A stretch of 64,000 nt of DNA, from positions 1-64,000 of the forward strand of contig CALEQZ010000061.1 of assembly GCA_937908115.1 (NCBI GenBank), in the 5' to 3' direction. Made by a program: the position numbers and the translations under genes. Of this stretch, positions 1-8,816 are shown piece after piece. Under the pieces are notes generated by a model. It was given only the letters and a program-made list of their open reading frames with translations, did not search any database and was not told the origin of the DNA. This stretch comes from an uncultured Alcaligenaceae bacterium. Its GTDB lineage: Bacteria > Pseudomonadota > Gammaproteobacteria > Burkholderiales > Burkholderiaceae_B. The first letter of the stretch is position 1. Each line of letters opens with the position of its first letter.

Positions 1-16
1 CCGCCGGTCCCCCAAA

Positions 17-101
17 GCCCGGGTGGTGAAATTGGTAGACGCAGGGGACTCAAAATCCCCCGCCGCAAGGCGTGCCGGTTCGAGTCCGGCCCCGGGCACC
101 A
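17..101 (+). tRNA. tRNA-Leu (anticodon CAA)
   Basis: An 85-base tRNA with an encoded CCA end. The acceptor stem gcccggg (17-23) pairs with cccgggc (91-97). The anticodon stem GGGGA/TCCCC encloses a seven-base loop CTCAAAA, giving anticodon CAA, which reads UUG. The long variable arm and the GGTTCGAGTCC T-arm fit a class II leucine tRNA. No integrase or attachment-site duplication is visible beside it. Confidence 0.96.
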
Positions 102-110
102 AACGACGCC

Positions 111-1271
111 CTAATCCGCCGTCCTGACACACGCCACCGCCGCAGCTGCCAGCAATACCGCCGGCACCAAGTACACCCAAAACGGCGACACCACCGGCAG
201 CACCAGGCCGGCCAGCATCGGCCCGGTGCCGGCGCCGATGTCGCGCCAGACCGAACGCTTGGCCAGGGCCTGCACCCGTCCCGGTCCCGGTGTGCGGCGG
301 GCGACGATGGGCGGCAACAACGGCAGCTGCAGCGCGCGCAGCACGACGATGGCCGCCGCGCAGCTCCATAGCCACCCCGCGCCAAAGCCGATGAGCGCCA
401 CGGCGGTCACCATGGACAGCCATAGCAGCATGCGCTCGGCGCCCAGCCGGTCGGCCAGGTGGCCGCCCAGTGGGCTGAGGGTGATTTCGCCCAGATAGCG
501 CAGGGCGAGCACTGTCCCGGCCACGACGACCGAACCGGTCGGCAGGACGTCCTTGCCCAGGTAGGACAGGCCAATGATGAACAGGCCGTCCATGGTGAAG
601 CCTTCCAAGAAAGACCAGAGGTCCAGGCTGCCCGGCAGGCTGAGCCGGCGCTTGGCCGCCGGCGCGGGGTGGGACTCGCCCGGCAAGCGGTGAGCGACCC
701 ATACCGCGATGAGCGCCGTCACCGCCAGCACCAGGAAAATGGCGCGCGGCCCCCACAGTTGCGCCAGCACGGCGCCGGCCGGCAAGGCCAGCACCGGCCC
801 GATGGAAATGACCGCACGCGAGCGGCCGTTGCGGCGCGCCGCGCCATTGGGGTCCGACGTCGACATCGTCTGGGTGGACAGGTTCAGCGCCGCAAACGAA
901 AGCCCCCACAGCAAGCGCATGGGTAGCAGCGCCCAGAACCCCGACAACGTCGCGTAGCCGATCGCGCAGATCACGGTGGCTGCGGCCGCCAGCATGCAGG
1001 CGGGGCGATCACCGTTGCGGGCGTAAAAGCGGGCGACCCATCCGTACCCAAGGATGCGCACCAGGCGATTGGCCGCGAGCAACACGCCGGCTTCGGCGAG
1101 CGACACGCCGAAGGACGGCGCGTACATGGGCAACAGCAGGTAGAGCACGGTGTCGCTGGGCAAGGTCAAGGCCAGCGTGGCTGCTGCCCGGCGTGAGTTG
1201 GCGTCTGCCTGCGAGGTCGGTTGCCGCGGCGGCGCATCCGAAACGGCCCGGGACCCTTGCGTTGCCCTCAA
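111..1271 (-). CDS. MFS transporter
   Basis: Inner-membrane major facilitator superfamily permease of about 386 residues with roughly 12 hydrophobic segments; the substrate is unknown. A TTG start at 1269-1271 is preferred over the upstream ATG at 1308-1310, because an AGGAG lies six bases before the TTG and the TTG overlaps the TGA of the upstream LysR gene by four bases (TTGA), a typical translational coupling. The ATG form would overlap the LysR gene by 43 bases. Being co-transcribed with the LysR gene suggests that the regulator and exporter form one unit. The inner-membrane location follows from the family. Confidence 0.85.
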   Translation of the reverse strand: MRATQGSRAVSDAPPRQPTSQADANSRRAAATLALTLPSDTVLYLLLPMYAPSFGVSLAEAGVLLAANRLVRILGYGWVARFYARNGDRPACMLAAAATVICAIGYATLSGFWALLPMRLLWGLSFAALNLSTQTMSTSDPNGAARRNGRSRAVISIGPVLALPAGAVLAQLWGPRAIFLVLAVTALIAVWVAHRLPGESHPAPAAKRRLSLPGSLDLWSFLEGFTMDGLFIIGLSYLGKDVLPTGSVVVAGTVLALRYLGEITLSPLGGHLADRLGAERMLLWLSMVTAVALIGFGAGWLWSCAAAIVVLRALQLPLLPPIVARRTPGPGRVQALAKRSVWRDIGAGTGPMLAGLVLPVVSPFWVYLVPAVLLAAAAVACVRTAD

Positions 1272-2206
1272 TGATTTCTCCTGCTTGGCTGCTTGGTGCT
1301 GCGCGCCCATTCCATATGTTCGCGTGCCGAAGATTTCGCCACACCGCGCACGATAGCCGCGAAGGCGGCCACCGCCGGCGACCGTGCCCTACCGTCTATC
1401 CACACCAACCCCGGCGTACGAGTCAGCGTCGGGGCCTCCAGCGGTATTGCCCGCAAGCCTTCCCTGCCGCGCCAGGCGCTTCGCGAGACGATCGCCGCCA
1501 TGGTGGTCCGTTCGACCAACGCCAGGATGCCGGCCAGCGACACCATCTCTATCGCCACGAAAGGCTCGGCGCCCGCCGCCTTGAAGGCTTCGTCGATCTG
1601 GCGCCGCGTGGTGAACTTCCGCGGCGGCAACGCTAGCTCGCGCCGGTGCAATTCGGCCACCCGGACGCGACGGCGGCTGGCAAAGGGATGACGCTCGCCG
1701 ACGACCAGCACCATTTCTTCCGTATAGAGCCCCTCGAAGACGATGTCCTCATGGGCAAGCGGGCCGTATGCCAGTACGGCATCGAGCCTGTCATCGCGCA
1801 GGCCGGCGATGAGCTCGTCGGCCGTGTCCTCCTCCACCAGGACATGCATGGACTGGTGGTGCTGGGAAAACAGCGCGATGCAATGTGGCACGAACTCCAT
1901 GTTCAGCGTTGGCGTCGTACCGATGCGCAAGTGACCCTGCAGGTCTTTCTTCAGGTTGTTCAGCAACGCTATGCCACTGTCGATCTCGGCCAGGGCATTG
2001 ATGGCCTTGGCCAAGAACAGCTCGCCCGCCGCAGTGATGGTCACCCGCCTGTCTGAACGGTCGAACAACCGCTGGCCCAGCTCCTCCTCCAATTGGCTGA
2101 TCTGGTGCGACAACGTCGATTGGGTGACGTGCACCTGGGCGGCAGCTTGCGTGAAATTCAACCGTTCGGCCAGGGCAAGAAAGTATCTGAGATGCCTCAG
2201 TTCCAT
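1268..2206 (-). CDS. LysR-family transcriptional regulator
   Basis: A 312-residue regulator with an N-terminal winged helix-turn-helix (about residues 1-60, starting MELRHLRYFLALAERLNFTQ) followed by a periplasmic-binding-protein-like effector domain. It resembles the CynR/CbbR branch of LysR proteins. It is divergent from the catabolic operon that begins at 2329 and upstream of an MFS gene in its own operon, so it may control both. A TCGA-N5-TCGA repeat lies in the divergent promoter region. The effector is unknown, but a carboxylic acid or CoA intermediate of the divergent operon is a reasonable guess. Confidence 0.93.
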   Translation of the reverse strand: MELRHLRYFLALAERLNFTQAAAQVHVTQSTLSHQISQLEEELGQRLFDRSDRRVTITAAGELFLAKAINALAEIDSGIALLNNLKKDLQGHLRIGTTPTLNMEFVPHCIALFSQHHQSMHVLVEEDTADELIAGLRDDRLDAVLAYGPLAHEDIVFEGLYTEEMVLVVGERHPFASRRRVRVAELHRRELALPPRKFTTRRQIDEAFKAAGAEPFVAIEMVSLAGILALVERTTMAAIVSRSAWRGREGLRAIPLEAPTLTRTPGLVWIDGRARSPAVAAFAAIVRGVAKSSAREHMEWARSTKQPSRRNH

Positions 2207-2230
2207 GCGCGAACCCCAGATGCGCCCGCT

Positions 2231-2245
2231 ATCGATGGCGTCGAT
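2231..2245. promoter_or_regulatory. Candidate LysR operator (T-N11-A)
   Basis: The inverted repeat ATCGA-TGGCG-TCGAT lies between the divergent LysR (start 2206) and Bug (start 2329) genes and contains the T-N11-A geometry typical of LysR boxes. Position and symmetry are the only evidence. Confidence 0.4.
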
Positions 2246-2328
2246 GGTGCCGAACGAAATTCATCATTTGCCACGGTTTGGACCGGTTCCTATCATCCCC
2301 TTCCGTTCATCGCAGCAGGGGAAGCGAC

Positions 2329-3303
2329 ATGCAAGCATTGCGAGACTGTATCGCAGCGCTGTCTTTGGGCGTGGGCATGGCCGTCTTGCCTGCGCATGCC
2401 GCAAGTTATCCCGAACGTGCCGTAACCATCGTCGTGCCGGCAGCGCCCGGCGGCGGTGGCGATTTCACGGCTCGCCTGCTTGCCGACGGCCTGGCCAAAC
2501 AGCTGGGCCAAAGCGTCATCGTAGAAAACCGTGCTGGGGCAGGCGGCAATATTGCGGCCCAATATGTAGCACGAACCCAACCCGACGGCTATACCCTGCT
2601 CCTGGCATATTCCGGCACCCACGTCGCCAACGCGACGCTATATCCGGACAGGCAATGGGATCCGGTCAAAAGCTATGCCCCGGTGGCGCTTGCGATCACC
2701 GCACCGCACGTCATCGTGGTCAACAAGGACTTGCCGGTGAAGGACTTGAAAGGCCTGATCGAGTACGCCCGGCAGCGACCGGGCGAGATCGACTATGCCT
2801 CGTCCGGCTACGGCACGATCCAGCACATAGGCACCGAGCTGCTGGCGCTGCGCACCGGCACGCGCATGACCCACGTACCGTACCAGGGCGCGGGGGCGGC
2901 GATGGCCGACTTGCTGTCCGGCCAAGTCGACTTGCTCGTAACCACGCCGCCGGCCGTCGTGGGGCACCTGCGCAACAACGCCTTGCGTGCCTTGGCGATC
3001 GCCAGCAAGCGGCGCCATCCGATGCTTGCAGACGTTCCCACCACCGCCGAGGCTGGCCTTCCAGGCGTCGAGCTCGACGCCTGGTTCGCGTTGTACGCAC
3101 CTGCTGGTACGCCGCGCGAGTCGATCGACCGCTTGGCCCAGGCTACGCGCACGGTCGTCGAAAGTGACGATTTCCGCCAACGTGCCGAGCAGGCCGGAAC
3201 ATATGCCACCTTCATGGGACCGGACGAACTGGCCGCATACACGGCATCGCAGTTGAAGTTTTGGGCCGACGTCGTCCAGCAGGCAGACATCAGGAAACCT
3301 TAG
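2329..3303 (+). CDS. Bug-family tripartite tricarboxylate transporter receptor
   Basis: Periplasmic solute-binding protein of about 324 residues. The ATG at 2329 is chosen because it begins a signal peptide (MQALRDCIAALSLG..., cleavage near AHA-ASYPER) and has a GGGGAAG ribosome-binding site; an earlier in-frame ATG at 2278 would add 17 non-secretory residues. The mature protein has the Bug hallmarks IVVPAAPGGGGDFTARLLAD, VENRAGAGGNIA and HVPYQGAGAAMADLLSGQVD. Known Bug proteins bind carboxylates or related small molecules. No TctA/TctB membrane genes are nearby, as is usual for orphan Bug receptors. It is the first gene of the operon, suggesting that it captures the pathway substrate. Confidence 0.93.
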   Translation: MQALRDCIAALSLGVGMAVLPAHAASYPERAVTIVVPAAPGGGGDFTARLLADGLAKQLGQSVIVENRAGAGGNIAAQYVARTQPDGYTLLLAYSGTHVANATLYPDRQWDPVKSYAPVALAITAPHVIVVNKDLPVKDLKGLIEYARQRPGEIDYASSGYGTIQHIGTELLALRTGTRMTHVPYQGAGAAMADLLSGQVDLLVTTPPAVVGHLRNNALRALAIASKRRHPMLADVPTTAEAGLPGVELDAWFALYAPAGTPRESIDRLAQATRTVVESDDFRQRAEQAGTYATFMGPDELAAYTASQLKFWADVVQQADIRKP

Positions 3304-3305
3304 CC

Positions 3306-4088
3306 ATGCCTTTTCTGTGTAAAGCCAGCAATCGGCTGTACTACCGGATCGACGGGCGATCCGACCGGCCCCTGTTGGTGTTGGGCAACTCGCTGGGCAC
3401 GGACGTGTTCATGTGGGACCGCCAAATGGATGCCTTTACCGCGCACTTTCGTGTGCTGCGCATGGACACGCGCGGCCACGGCGCAAGTGATGTCATTGCC
3501 GGCGAAGCACGCATCGACGACCTGGGACGCGACGTGCTGGATGTCGTCGACGCGCTGCAGGTGCGGCATTTCTATTTTTGCGGCGTCTCACTGGGTGCGA
3601 TGGTCGGACAGTGGCTCGGCATCCATGCGCCAGACCGCGTGCGCCGGCTGGTCCTGTCCAACGCGTCGGCGCATCTACCCTCGCACGAATCGTGGTCACA
3701 ACGCATGAAACTGGTTCGCCGGCACGGCATGACGGCCCTGACCGAGGCCGTCATGCCCAGGTTTTTTTCGCAGCGGTACCGCGACCGTGACGAACCTTTT
3801 TTTCATTCCATGCGCACGTCCTTCGAGGCGACACCTGCCGAAGGCTATGCAGCATGCTGCGCCGCCGTACGCGACGCCGACTTCCGCCCTGACGTGAAAA
3901 AGATCAGCGTGCCAACGCTCATCATCGCCGGCGAATTCGACGCCGCTACGCCGCCCGATCCGCACGCGAAGCTGCTGCACGAATCCATCCCTGGTGCACG
4001 ACTTGCGCTGTTGCCAACCGGGCACATCTCCAATGTCGAACACCCGGAAGCGTTCAACCGCGCAGTTTTGGAGTTTCTAAACGACTGA
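3306..4088 (+). CDS. Alpha/beta-fold hydrolase (PcaD-like)
   Basis: A 260-residue hydrolase similar to 3-oxoadipate enol-lactonase. The catalytic triad is readable: nucleophile Ser95 in GVSLGAM, Asp212 in GEFDAATPP and His240 in TGHISNVEHP. The start at 3306, two bases after the Bug stop codon, gives a normal N terminus (MPFLCKASNRLYYRIDG). The adjacent carboxymuconolactone-decarboxylase-type gene echoes the pcaC-pcaD pair of the protocatechuate pathway. The rest of the operon (acyl-CoA ligase, thiolase-like protein, MmgE/PrpD) is not protocatechuate catabolism, so the substrate is probably another lactone or ester. Confidence 0.85.
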   Translation: MPFLCKASNRLYYRIDGRSDRPLLVLGNSLGTDVFMWDRQMDAFTAHFRVLRMDTRGHGASDVIAGEARIDDLGRDVLDVVDALQVRHFYFCGVSLGAMVGQWLGIHAPDRVRRLVLSNASAHLPSHESWSQRMKLVRRHGMTALTEAVMPRFFSQRYRDRDEPFFHSMRTSFEATPAEGYAACCAAVRDADFRPDVKKISVPTLIIAGEFDAATPPDPHAKLLHESIPGARLALLPTGHISNVEHPEAFNRAVLEFLND

Positions 4089-4129
4089 GGCTGCAGCCCG
4101 ATTTCCCACCCGCCTGACTGGAGACACAC

Positions 4130-4537
4130 ATGACAGATCCGAAGTACGAAGCCGGCATGAAGGTACGCCGCCGCATCCTGGGCGACGCCCACGTCGACCG
4201 CGCCAACGCGCACATTACGCCGGTCAACCGGTATTTCCAAGATCTGATCACACGATACGGCTGGGGTGAGATTTGGACGCGCCCGGGCTTTGACTATCGC
4301 ACGCGCCGCATCCTGGTGTTGGGCACCATGATGGGACTGGGACGCTGGGAAGAGTTCCGCATGCACTTGCGCGCTGCGCTGGCCGACGGCATGTCCCTTG
4401 CCGACATACGCGAAATCTTTTTGCAGCAGGCCATTTATTGCGGACTGCCGATTGCCAATACCGCTTTTCACCACCTGGAGGACATTGTCGCGGAACTGCG
4501 CGGCCAAGGGGTGGAGATCCAGGAACCTGAGGACTGA
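4130..4537 (+). CDS. Carboxymuconolactone decarboxylase family protein
   Basis: A 135-residue, all-helical protein of the CMD/AhpD superfamily. It contains the GRWEEFRMHLRAAL and IREIFLQQAIYCGLP segments typical of PcaC-type members, and no CxxC redox motif, which argues against an AhpD-like peroxidase role. It has an RBS (GGAGACACAC) upstream of ATG 4130 and lies between the hydrolase and the CoA ligase. PcaC decarboxylates gamma-carboxymuconolactone. Here a decarboxylation of a related lactone or beta-keto acid is plausible but not shown. Confidence 0.85.
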   Translation: MTDPKYEAGMKVRRRILGDAHVDRANAHITPVNRYFQDLITRYGWGEIWTRPGFDYRTRRILVLGTMMGLGRWEEFRMHLRAALADGMSLADIREIFLQQAIYCGLPIANTAFHHLEDIVAELRGQGVEIQEPED

Positions 4538-4540
4538 GCG

Positions 4541-6169
4541 ATGCCGGGGATCCATGCGCGCATGTCTCCGCTCGACGTGCTGCAATCGTTTCCGCCGCAC
4601 GGCGATACGGCGCCGGGTCTGCTGCGGTCCCGCACTGCGCGCATCCCGGACGCACCGTGGCTGGCCGGCGACATACGCGGATGGCGGTACGACCAGGCGT
4701 GGCTCGCCAGCCGGCTGCTAGCCTGTCATCTACGCGCGCTGGGTGCCGCCAAGGGCGACCGCATCGTCCTGGCATCGCTCAACAGCGATCTTGGCGCGCT
4801 GCTCCTTATGGCCTCGGGCCATCTGGGCGCCGTCTTGGTGCCGATCAATCCCGCGCTGGCCGATGCAGAGATTTCCTATCTGGTCGGGCATTGCCAGCCC
4901 CGCATCGTCGTCGCACAACCCGAATACGCCGAACGGATGACCGGCCTGGCTGGTACCGCGACCGTGCTGGACACCCGGCAGCTCGGCGACGACGCAGCCG
5001 ATGCACGAGGCGTGATCGATGCCTTGCTCGCCATGGGCCATGCGCCGGATTGCCAGCTGTCCAGCCCGTCGCCGGAAGACCCGCTGGTCATCATCTATAC
5101 GTCAGGCACGACCGGCTTTCCCAAGGGCGTGGTTCACAGTCACCGCAACTTCGTTTGGTCAGCCGAAGCCTTCGTACAGCGCATGCACTTGCAGCCAGGC
5201 GAGCGCTTGATGGCCATCCTGCCGTTCTTTCACATCAATGCCCTGTTCTACTCACTGGGCGGCGCTTTGGCCTGCGGCGGAGCACTCGTCACCACGCCGC
5301 GCTTTAGCGCCTCGCGCTTTTGGGAGTTGGCCGAGCGCAGCGGCGCCACGCAGCTGAATATCCTTGCCGCGGTCGGCAACATCCTGATGCGGCGCCCACG
5401 CAGTGAATACCGACCCGGCCACCGTATCCGCAAGATCTACGGCGGCCCCATCAGCGCAGACATGATGCAGACGTTCCAGCGCGAGTTCCACGTGCCCGAC
5501 CTGATCGAAGGCTACGGCATGTCGGAAATTCCCGGCGCGTTCAACAACCCTTTCGATGGCGTTCGCAAAGTGGGCAGTATTGGATTGCCGGCCCGCCATC
5601 CGCGCCTGCCAGGCGATTTCGTGCAAGCACGCATCGTCGATGAGCAGGGTCACGTCCTGCCGCCGGGCGAAATCGGTGAGCTTCAAGTACGTACGCCCAT
5701 CGCCATGCTGCATTACTTCCGCGATCCGGAGCAAACCCGCCAAGCGTTCGACGAAGGCTGGCTGCGCACGGGCGACCTGGTTCGCCGTGACGAAGACGGC
5801 TATTACTACTTCGTGGCACGCAAGAAGGACATTATCCGCCGGCGCGGCGAAAACATCTCCGGTGCCGAGCTGGATCGCGTGTTGTCCGGCCATCCCGACG
5901 TCATCGAAGCAGCCACGCTGGGCGTACCGGCCGCCTTGGGCGACGAGGACATCCTCGCGGTGGTCGTACCGCGCTGCAATCCCCCGCCACATCCCCAGGA
6001 GCTGTTGGATTGGTGTGCGCAGCGCGTCGCTGCAATGAAGGTGCCGCGCTACCTCGTCTATCGCAACGAGTTGCCCCATACGGCTTCGCAACGGGTAGCC
6101 AAGTTTCAGCTCAAGCAGGATGCTTCTTTGTTGCGTGAAGCCTACGACCGGGAAGCTACCGTGCCATGA
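4541..6169 (+). CDS. AMP-dependent acyl-CoA synthetase/ligase
   Basis: A 542-residue ANL-superfamily ligase that adenylates a carboxylic acid and transfers it to CoA. Visible motifs are the phosphate loop YTSGTTGFPKG (about residue 185), EGYGMSE (about 325), and the hinge and C-terminal core with GWLRTGDLVRRDEDG and ARKKDIIRRRGENISG. A C-terminal lysine in RVAKFQLK could be the adenylation lysine. It starts three bases after the CMD-family gene and overlaps the next gene by four bases (ATGA), so the genes are translationally coupled. It is related to the CaiC/long-chain ligase branch. It implies that the pathway runs through CoA thioesters. Confidence 0.92.
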   Translation: MPGIHARMSPLDVLQSFPPHGDTAPGLLRSRTARIPDAPWLAGDIRGWRYDQAWLASRLLACHLRALGAAKGDRIVLASLNSDLGALLLMASGHLGAVLVPINPALADAEISYLVGHCQPRIVVAQPEYAERMTGLAGTATVLDTRQLGDDAADARGVIDALLAMGHAPDCQLSSPSPEDPLVIIYTSGTTGFPKGVVHSHRNFVWSAEAFVQRMHLQPGERLMAILPFFHINALFYSLGGALACGGALVTTPRFSASRFWELAERSGATQLNILAAVGNILMRRPRSEYRPGHRIRKIYGGPISADMMQTFQREFHVPDLIEGYGMSEIPGAFNNPFDGVRKVGSIGLPARHPRLPGDFVQARIVDEQGHVLPPGEIGELQVRTPIAMLHYFRDPEQTRQAFDEGWLRTGDLVRRDEDGYYYFVARKKDIIRRRGENISGAELDRVLSGHPDVIEAATLGVPAALGDEDILAVVVPRCNPPPHPQELLDWCAQRVAAMKVPRYLVYRNELPHTASQRVAKFQLKQDASLLREAYDREATVP

Positions 6170-6573
6170 ACCACGCCCACGACGTGAACCCGGACATCGA
6201 TGCTGCCGTCGCGTATTCCCCGCTTGCCGTGTATCGCGCCCATCTGGCCCGCGGCCAGCTCGCCTACCAAGTGGACGAAGACGGGCACGCCGTTTTTTTT
6301 CCGCGCCTCATCGCCCCTAGATCCGGTGGTCGGCTGTCCTGGCGGATATCGGATGGCCACGGCAGCGTGTATTCGTCGACCATCATCTACCGCAAGGGCG
6401 AGGCGCCGCTGAATGTATCGCTCATCGACCTGGACGAAGGTTTTCGCATGATGAGCCGTGTCGAGAACATCGCGCCCGAGGCCGTGCACATAGGCATGCG
6501 CGTCGTTTTTCGCGTGGCGCGTGATGGCGAGGGGCAGCCGTGCCCTGTCTTCGTGCCCGCGGAGCAACCATGA
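6166..6573 (+). CDS. OB-fold (DUF35-type) partner protein without zinc-ribbon cysteines
   Basis: A 135-residue protein of the Zn-ribbon/OB-fold DUF35 family (core GRLSWRISDGHGSVYSSTII and a beta-rich C terminus). The N-terminal rubredoxin-like ribbon normally has two CxxC pairs. Here the corresponding stretch (GQLAYQVDEDGHAVFFPRL) has no cysteine, so it cannot bind zinc in the usual way. Proteins of this family pair with SCP2-thiolase-like enzymes. The four-base overlap with the downstream thiolase-like gene fits such a complex. Confidence 0.8.
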   Translation: MNHAHDVNPDIDAAVAYSPLAVYRAHLARGQLAYQVDEDGHAVFFPRLIAPRSGGRLSWRISDGHGSVYSSTIIYRKGEAPLNVSLIDLDEGFRMMSRVENIAPEAVHIGMRVVFRVARDGEGQPCPVFVPAEQP

Positions 6574-7730
6574 GCATCCGTCGCAGGCGCGCCAACGTAG
6601 CCGTGGTCGGCGTGGCGGAGTCCGACCTCGGGCATGCCGCAGATGGCATGAGCCCCCTGGACCTGATGGCCCAGGCCACCGTCCGGGCGCTGCATGATAG
6701 CGGCTTGTCGTTGCGCGACGTCGATGGCTTGTTTTGCGCCAGCGCCCAGGTCCGGTTCGGGCCGTTGGCCCTGGCCGAATACCTGGGACTGCAACCGCGC
6801 TATTTCGATGGCACGCAGATCGGCGGCTCATCCTTCATGTCGCATCTGGCCCACGCCCAGCTTGCGATTGAAGCCGGAATGTGCGAGGTGGCGCTAATCG
6901 CCTACGGCAGCACGCAGCGGTCGGTATCGCGTGCGGCAGCTTCTCCACCCGAGCCGAACCCGTACGAGTCGCCCTTCCAGCCCCTGCTGCCCGTGAGCGC
7001 ATACGCGCTTGCCGCGGCGCGGCACATGCACCAATACGGTACGACGCGCGAGCAGCTTGCCGCAGTCGCTGTGCAGGCACGCCAATGGGCACTTCTCAAT
7101 CCAGCCGCCTGGGAGAAACACCCCCTTACCGTGCAGGAAGTATTGAACGCACGAATGGTGTCCTGGCCATTGACCGTGCGCGACTGCTGCCTGGTCAGCG
7201 ACGGCGGCGCTGCGATCCTGGTCACCAGCGCCGCGCGCGCCAAGTCGCTGCGCAACCCTCCCGTGTATGTCCTAGGCATAGGCGAGTCCATCGGCCACCA
7301 ATCCATATCGAACATGGCCGACCTGACCGTCACCCCGGCGCGCGAGTCCGGGCGCATGGCCTTCGCCCGCGCCGGACTCAAGCCCAGCGATGTGCAAATG
7401 CTTGCCCTGTACGACGCGTTCACCATCACGCCGCTACTGTTTCTGGAAGACCTAGGCTTCTGTCCCAAGGGTGAAGCAGGCCGCTTCGTGCAGGACGGCG
7501 CGATCGGCCCTGGCGGCTCACTGCCTGTCAACACCAATGGCGGTGGGCTGTCATATTGCCACCCGGGCATGTACGGGCTGCTCGCCATGGTAGAGGCGGT
7601 GCGGCAAGTACGCGGTGAATGTGGCGCCCGGCAAGTGGCTGGCTGCGACATCAGCCTGGCTCATGGCAACGGGGTCGTGCTGTCGAGCCAGTGCACCGTC
7701 CTGTTTGGCAGCGACGCTGCCCTTTCCTAG
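6570..7730 (+). CDS. SCP2-type thiolase-like protein (possible retro-aldolase)
   Basis: A 386-residue thiolase-fold protein of the SCP-x/lipid-transfer branch. The start at 6570 overlaps the OB-fold gene by four bases (ATGA). The N-terminal active-site region reads GTQIGGSSFMSHLAHAQ, with serine where classical thiolases carry the nucleophilic cysteine. The C-terminal half has NTNGGGLSYCHPGMYG and LAHGNGVVLSSQ. Family members of this kind paired with DUF35 proteins (for example Ltp2 in steroid side-chain breakdown) act as acyl-CoA aldolases. A C-C cleavage role on a CoA thioester is therefore inferred, not demonstrated. Confidence 0.85.
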   Translation: MSIRRRRANVAVVGVAESDLGHAADGMSPLDLMAQATVRALHDSGLSLRDVDGLFCASAQVRFGPLALAEYLGLQPRYFDGTQIGGSSFMSHLAHAQLAIEAGMCEVALIAYGSTQRSVSRAAASPPEPNPYESPFQPLLPVSAYALAAARHMHQYGTTREQLAAVAVQARQWALLNPAAWEKHPLTVQEVLNARMVSWPLTVRDCCLVSDGGAAILVTSAARAKSLRNPPVYVLGIGESIGHQSISNMADLTVTPARESGRMAFARAGLKPSDVQMLALYDAFTITPLLFLEDLGFCPKGEAGRFVQDGAIGPGGSLPVNTNGGGLSYCHPGMYGLLAMVEAVRQVRGECGARQVAGCDISLAHGNGVVLSSQCTVLFGSDAALS

Positions 7731-7809
7731 CTACATTGCGGTCATATCTGGGGGCTGGAACAGCGTCGATCACGGCACCCGAACCACTCAGCACAAGAGG
7801 AGACAAACC

Positions 7810-8775
7810 ATGCCCATCAAGTCCATCATCGCGGCCGCCCTGGCGGGGCTACTTGCCGCAGCGGCCGGCGCGAATGCCCAAGACGCATCCAATGCGCCCA
7901 TACACGTGATCGTTCCGCTGGCAAGCGGCGGGGGGACCGATACGCTGGCACGCATCATCGCCAGCAAGATGCGCGAATCGCTCAATAGAAACGTGGTCGT
8001 GGAAAATCGCGCCGGCGCGGCTGGCAACATTGGCGCGGATATCGTCTACCGCGCGGCGCCGGATGGCAATACGTTGCTATTCACGCAGCCCGGCCCCATC
8101 GTGGTCAACCAATGGCTGTACGACAAGCTCAGCTTCGAGCCAGAACGTTTCGTACCGGTCTCGCTCGCGTCATCGCAAGACATCATGCTGGCGGTCAACC
8201 CCACGGTGCCAGCGCAAACGTTGCAGGAACTGATCGACTATGCAAAGGCCAACCCCGGCAGGCTCAACTATGGATCCAGCGGCGTTGGCAGCGCGCCACA
8301 CCTGGCGGCCGAACTGTTTCAGTCCATGGCCGGGATCAAGATGGTTCATGTCCCCTACAAAGGCAGCTCGGAATCAATGAACGCCACATTGGGCGGCCAA
8401 GTTGACCTGACGTTCTTTGCCTTCAGTTCCGCACTGCCTCATGCCAAAGCCGGCAAGCTGCGCGCCCTAGCCGTTGGCGGCGCCAAGCGCAATCCGCAGT
8501 TGCCGGACGTGCCTTCCATTTCCGAGGTACTACCCGGCTATGATGCAGCATCGTGGACGGGCATGTTTGCGCCGCCAGGCACGCCGCAACCCATCGTCGA
8601 GCAGCTGGCCAAAGCGGTCCAAGCTGCGGTGCAATCGCAGGACCTGCTCAAGCGCATGGCCGATGTCGGCGATCAGCCGCTTACGCTGGCCGGCGACGAG
8701 ATGGAAAAGTTTCTGCAGCAAGACCGCAAGCGTTGGCGGGACGTAATCCAATCGGTAGGCATCAAGCACGACTGA
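7810..8775 (+). CDS. Bug-family tripartite tricarboxylate transporter receptor
   Basis: A second Bug receptor in the same operon, about 321 residues. The ATG at 7810 follows a good GAGGAG site and begins a signal peptide (MPIKSIIAAALAGLL..., cleavage near ANA-QDASN). Family motifs include IVPLASGGGTDTLARIIA, VVENRAGAAGNIGADI and HVPYKGSSESMNATLGGQVD. It differs in sequence from the receptor at 2329, so the operon may capture two related substrates or one receptor may act in sensing. No membrane permease genes accompany it. Confidence 0.93.
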   Translation: MPIKSIIAAALAGLLAAAAGANAQDASNAPIHVIVPLASGGGTDTLARIIASKMRESLNRNVVVENRAGAAGNIGADIVYRAAPDGNTLLFTQPGPIVVNQWLYDKLSFEPERFVPVSLASSQDIMLAVNPTVPAQTLQELIDYAKANPGRLNYGSSGVGSAPHLAAELFQSMAGIKMVHVPYKGSSESMNATLGGQVDLTFFAFSSALPHAKAGKLRALAVGGAKRNPQLPDVPSISEVLPGYDAASWTGMFAPPGTPQPIVEQLAKAVQAAVQSQDLLKRMADVGDQPLTLAGDEMEKFLQQDRKRWRDVIQSVGIKHD

Positions 8776-8816
8776 AGGTTATCCTGCTTCACACCCCACC
8801 GACCCGGAGCACTGGC

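Noticed and set aside
17..101. tRNA-Leu as an integration site for an island
   Set aside because: No integrase, direct repeat of the tRNA 3' end or mobile gene is visible nearby.
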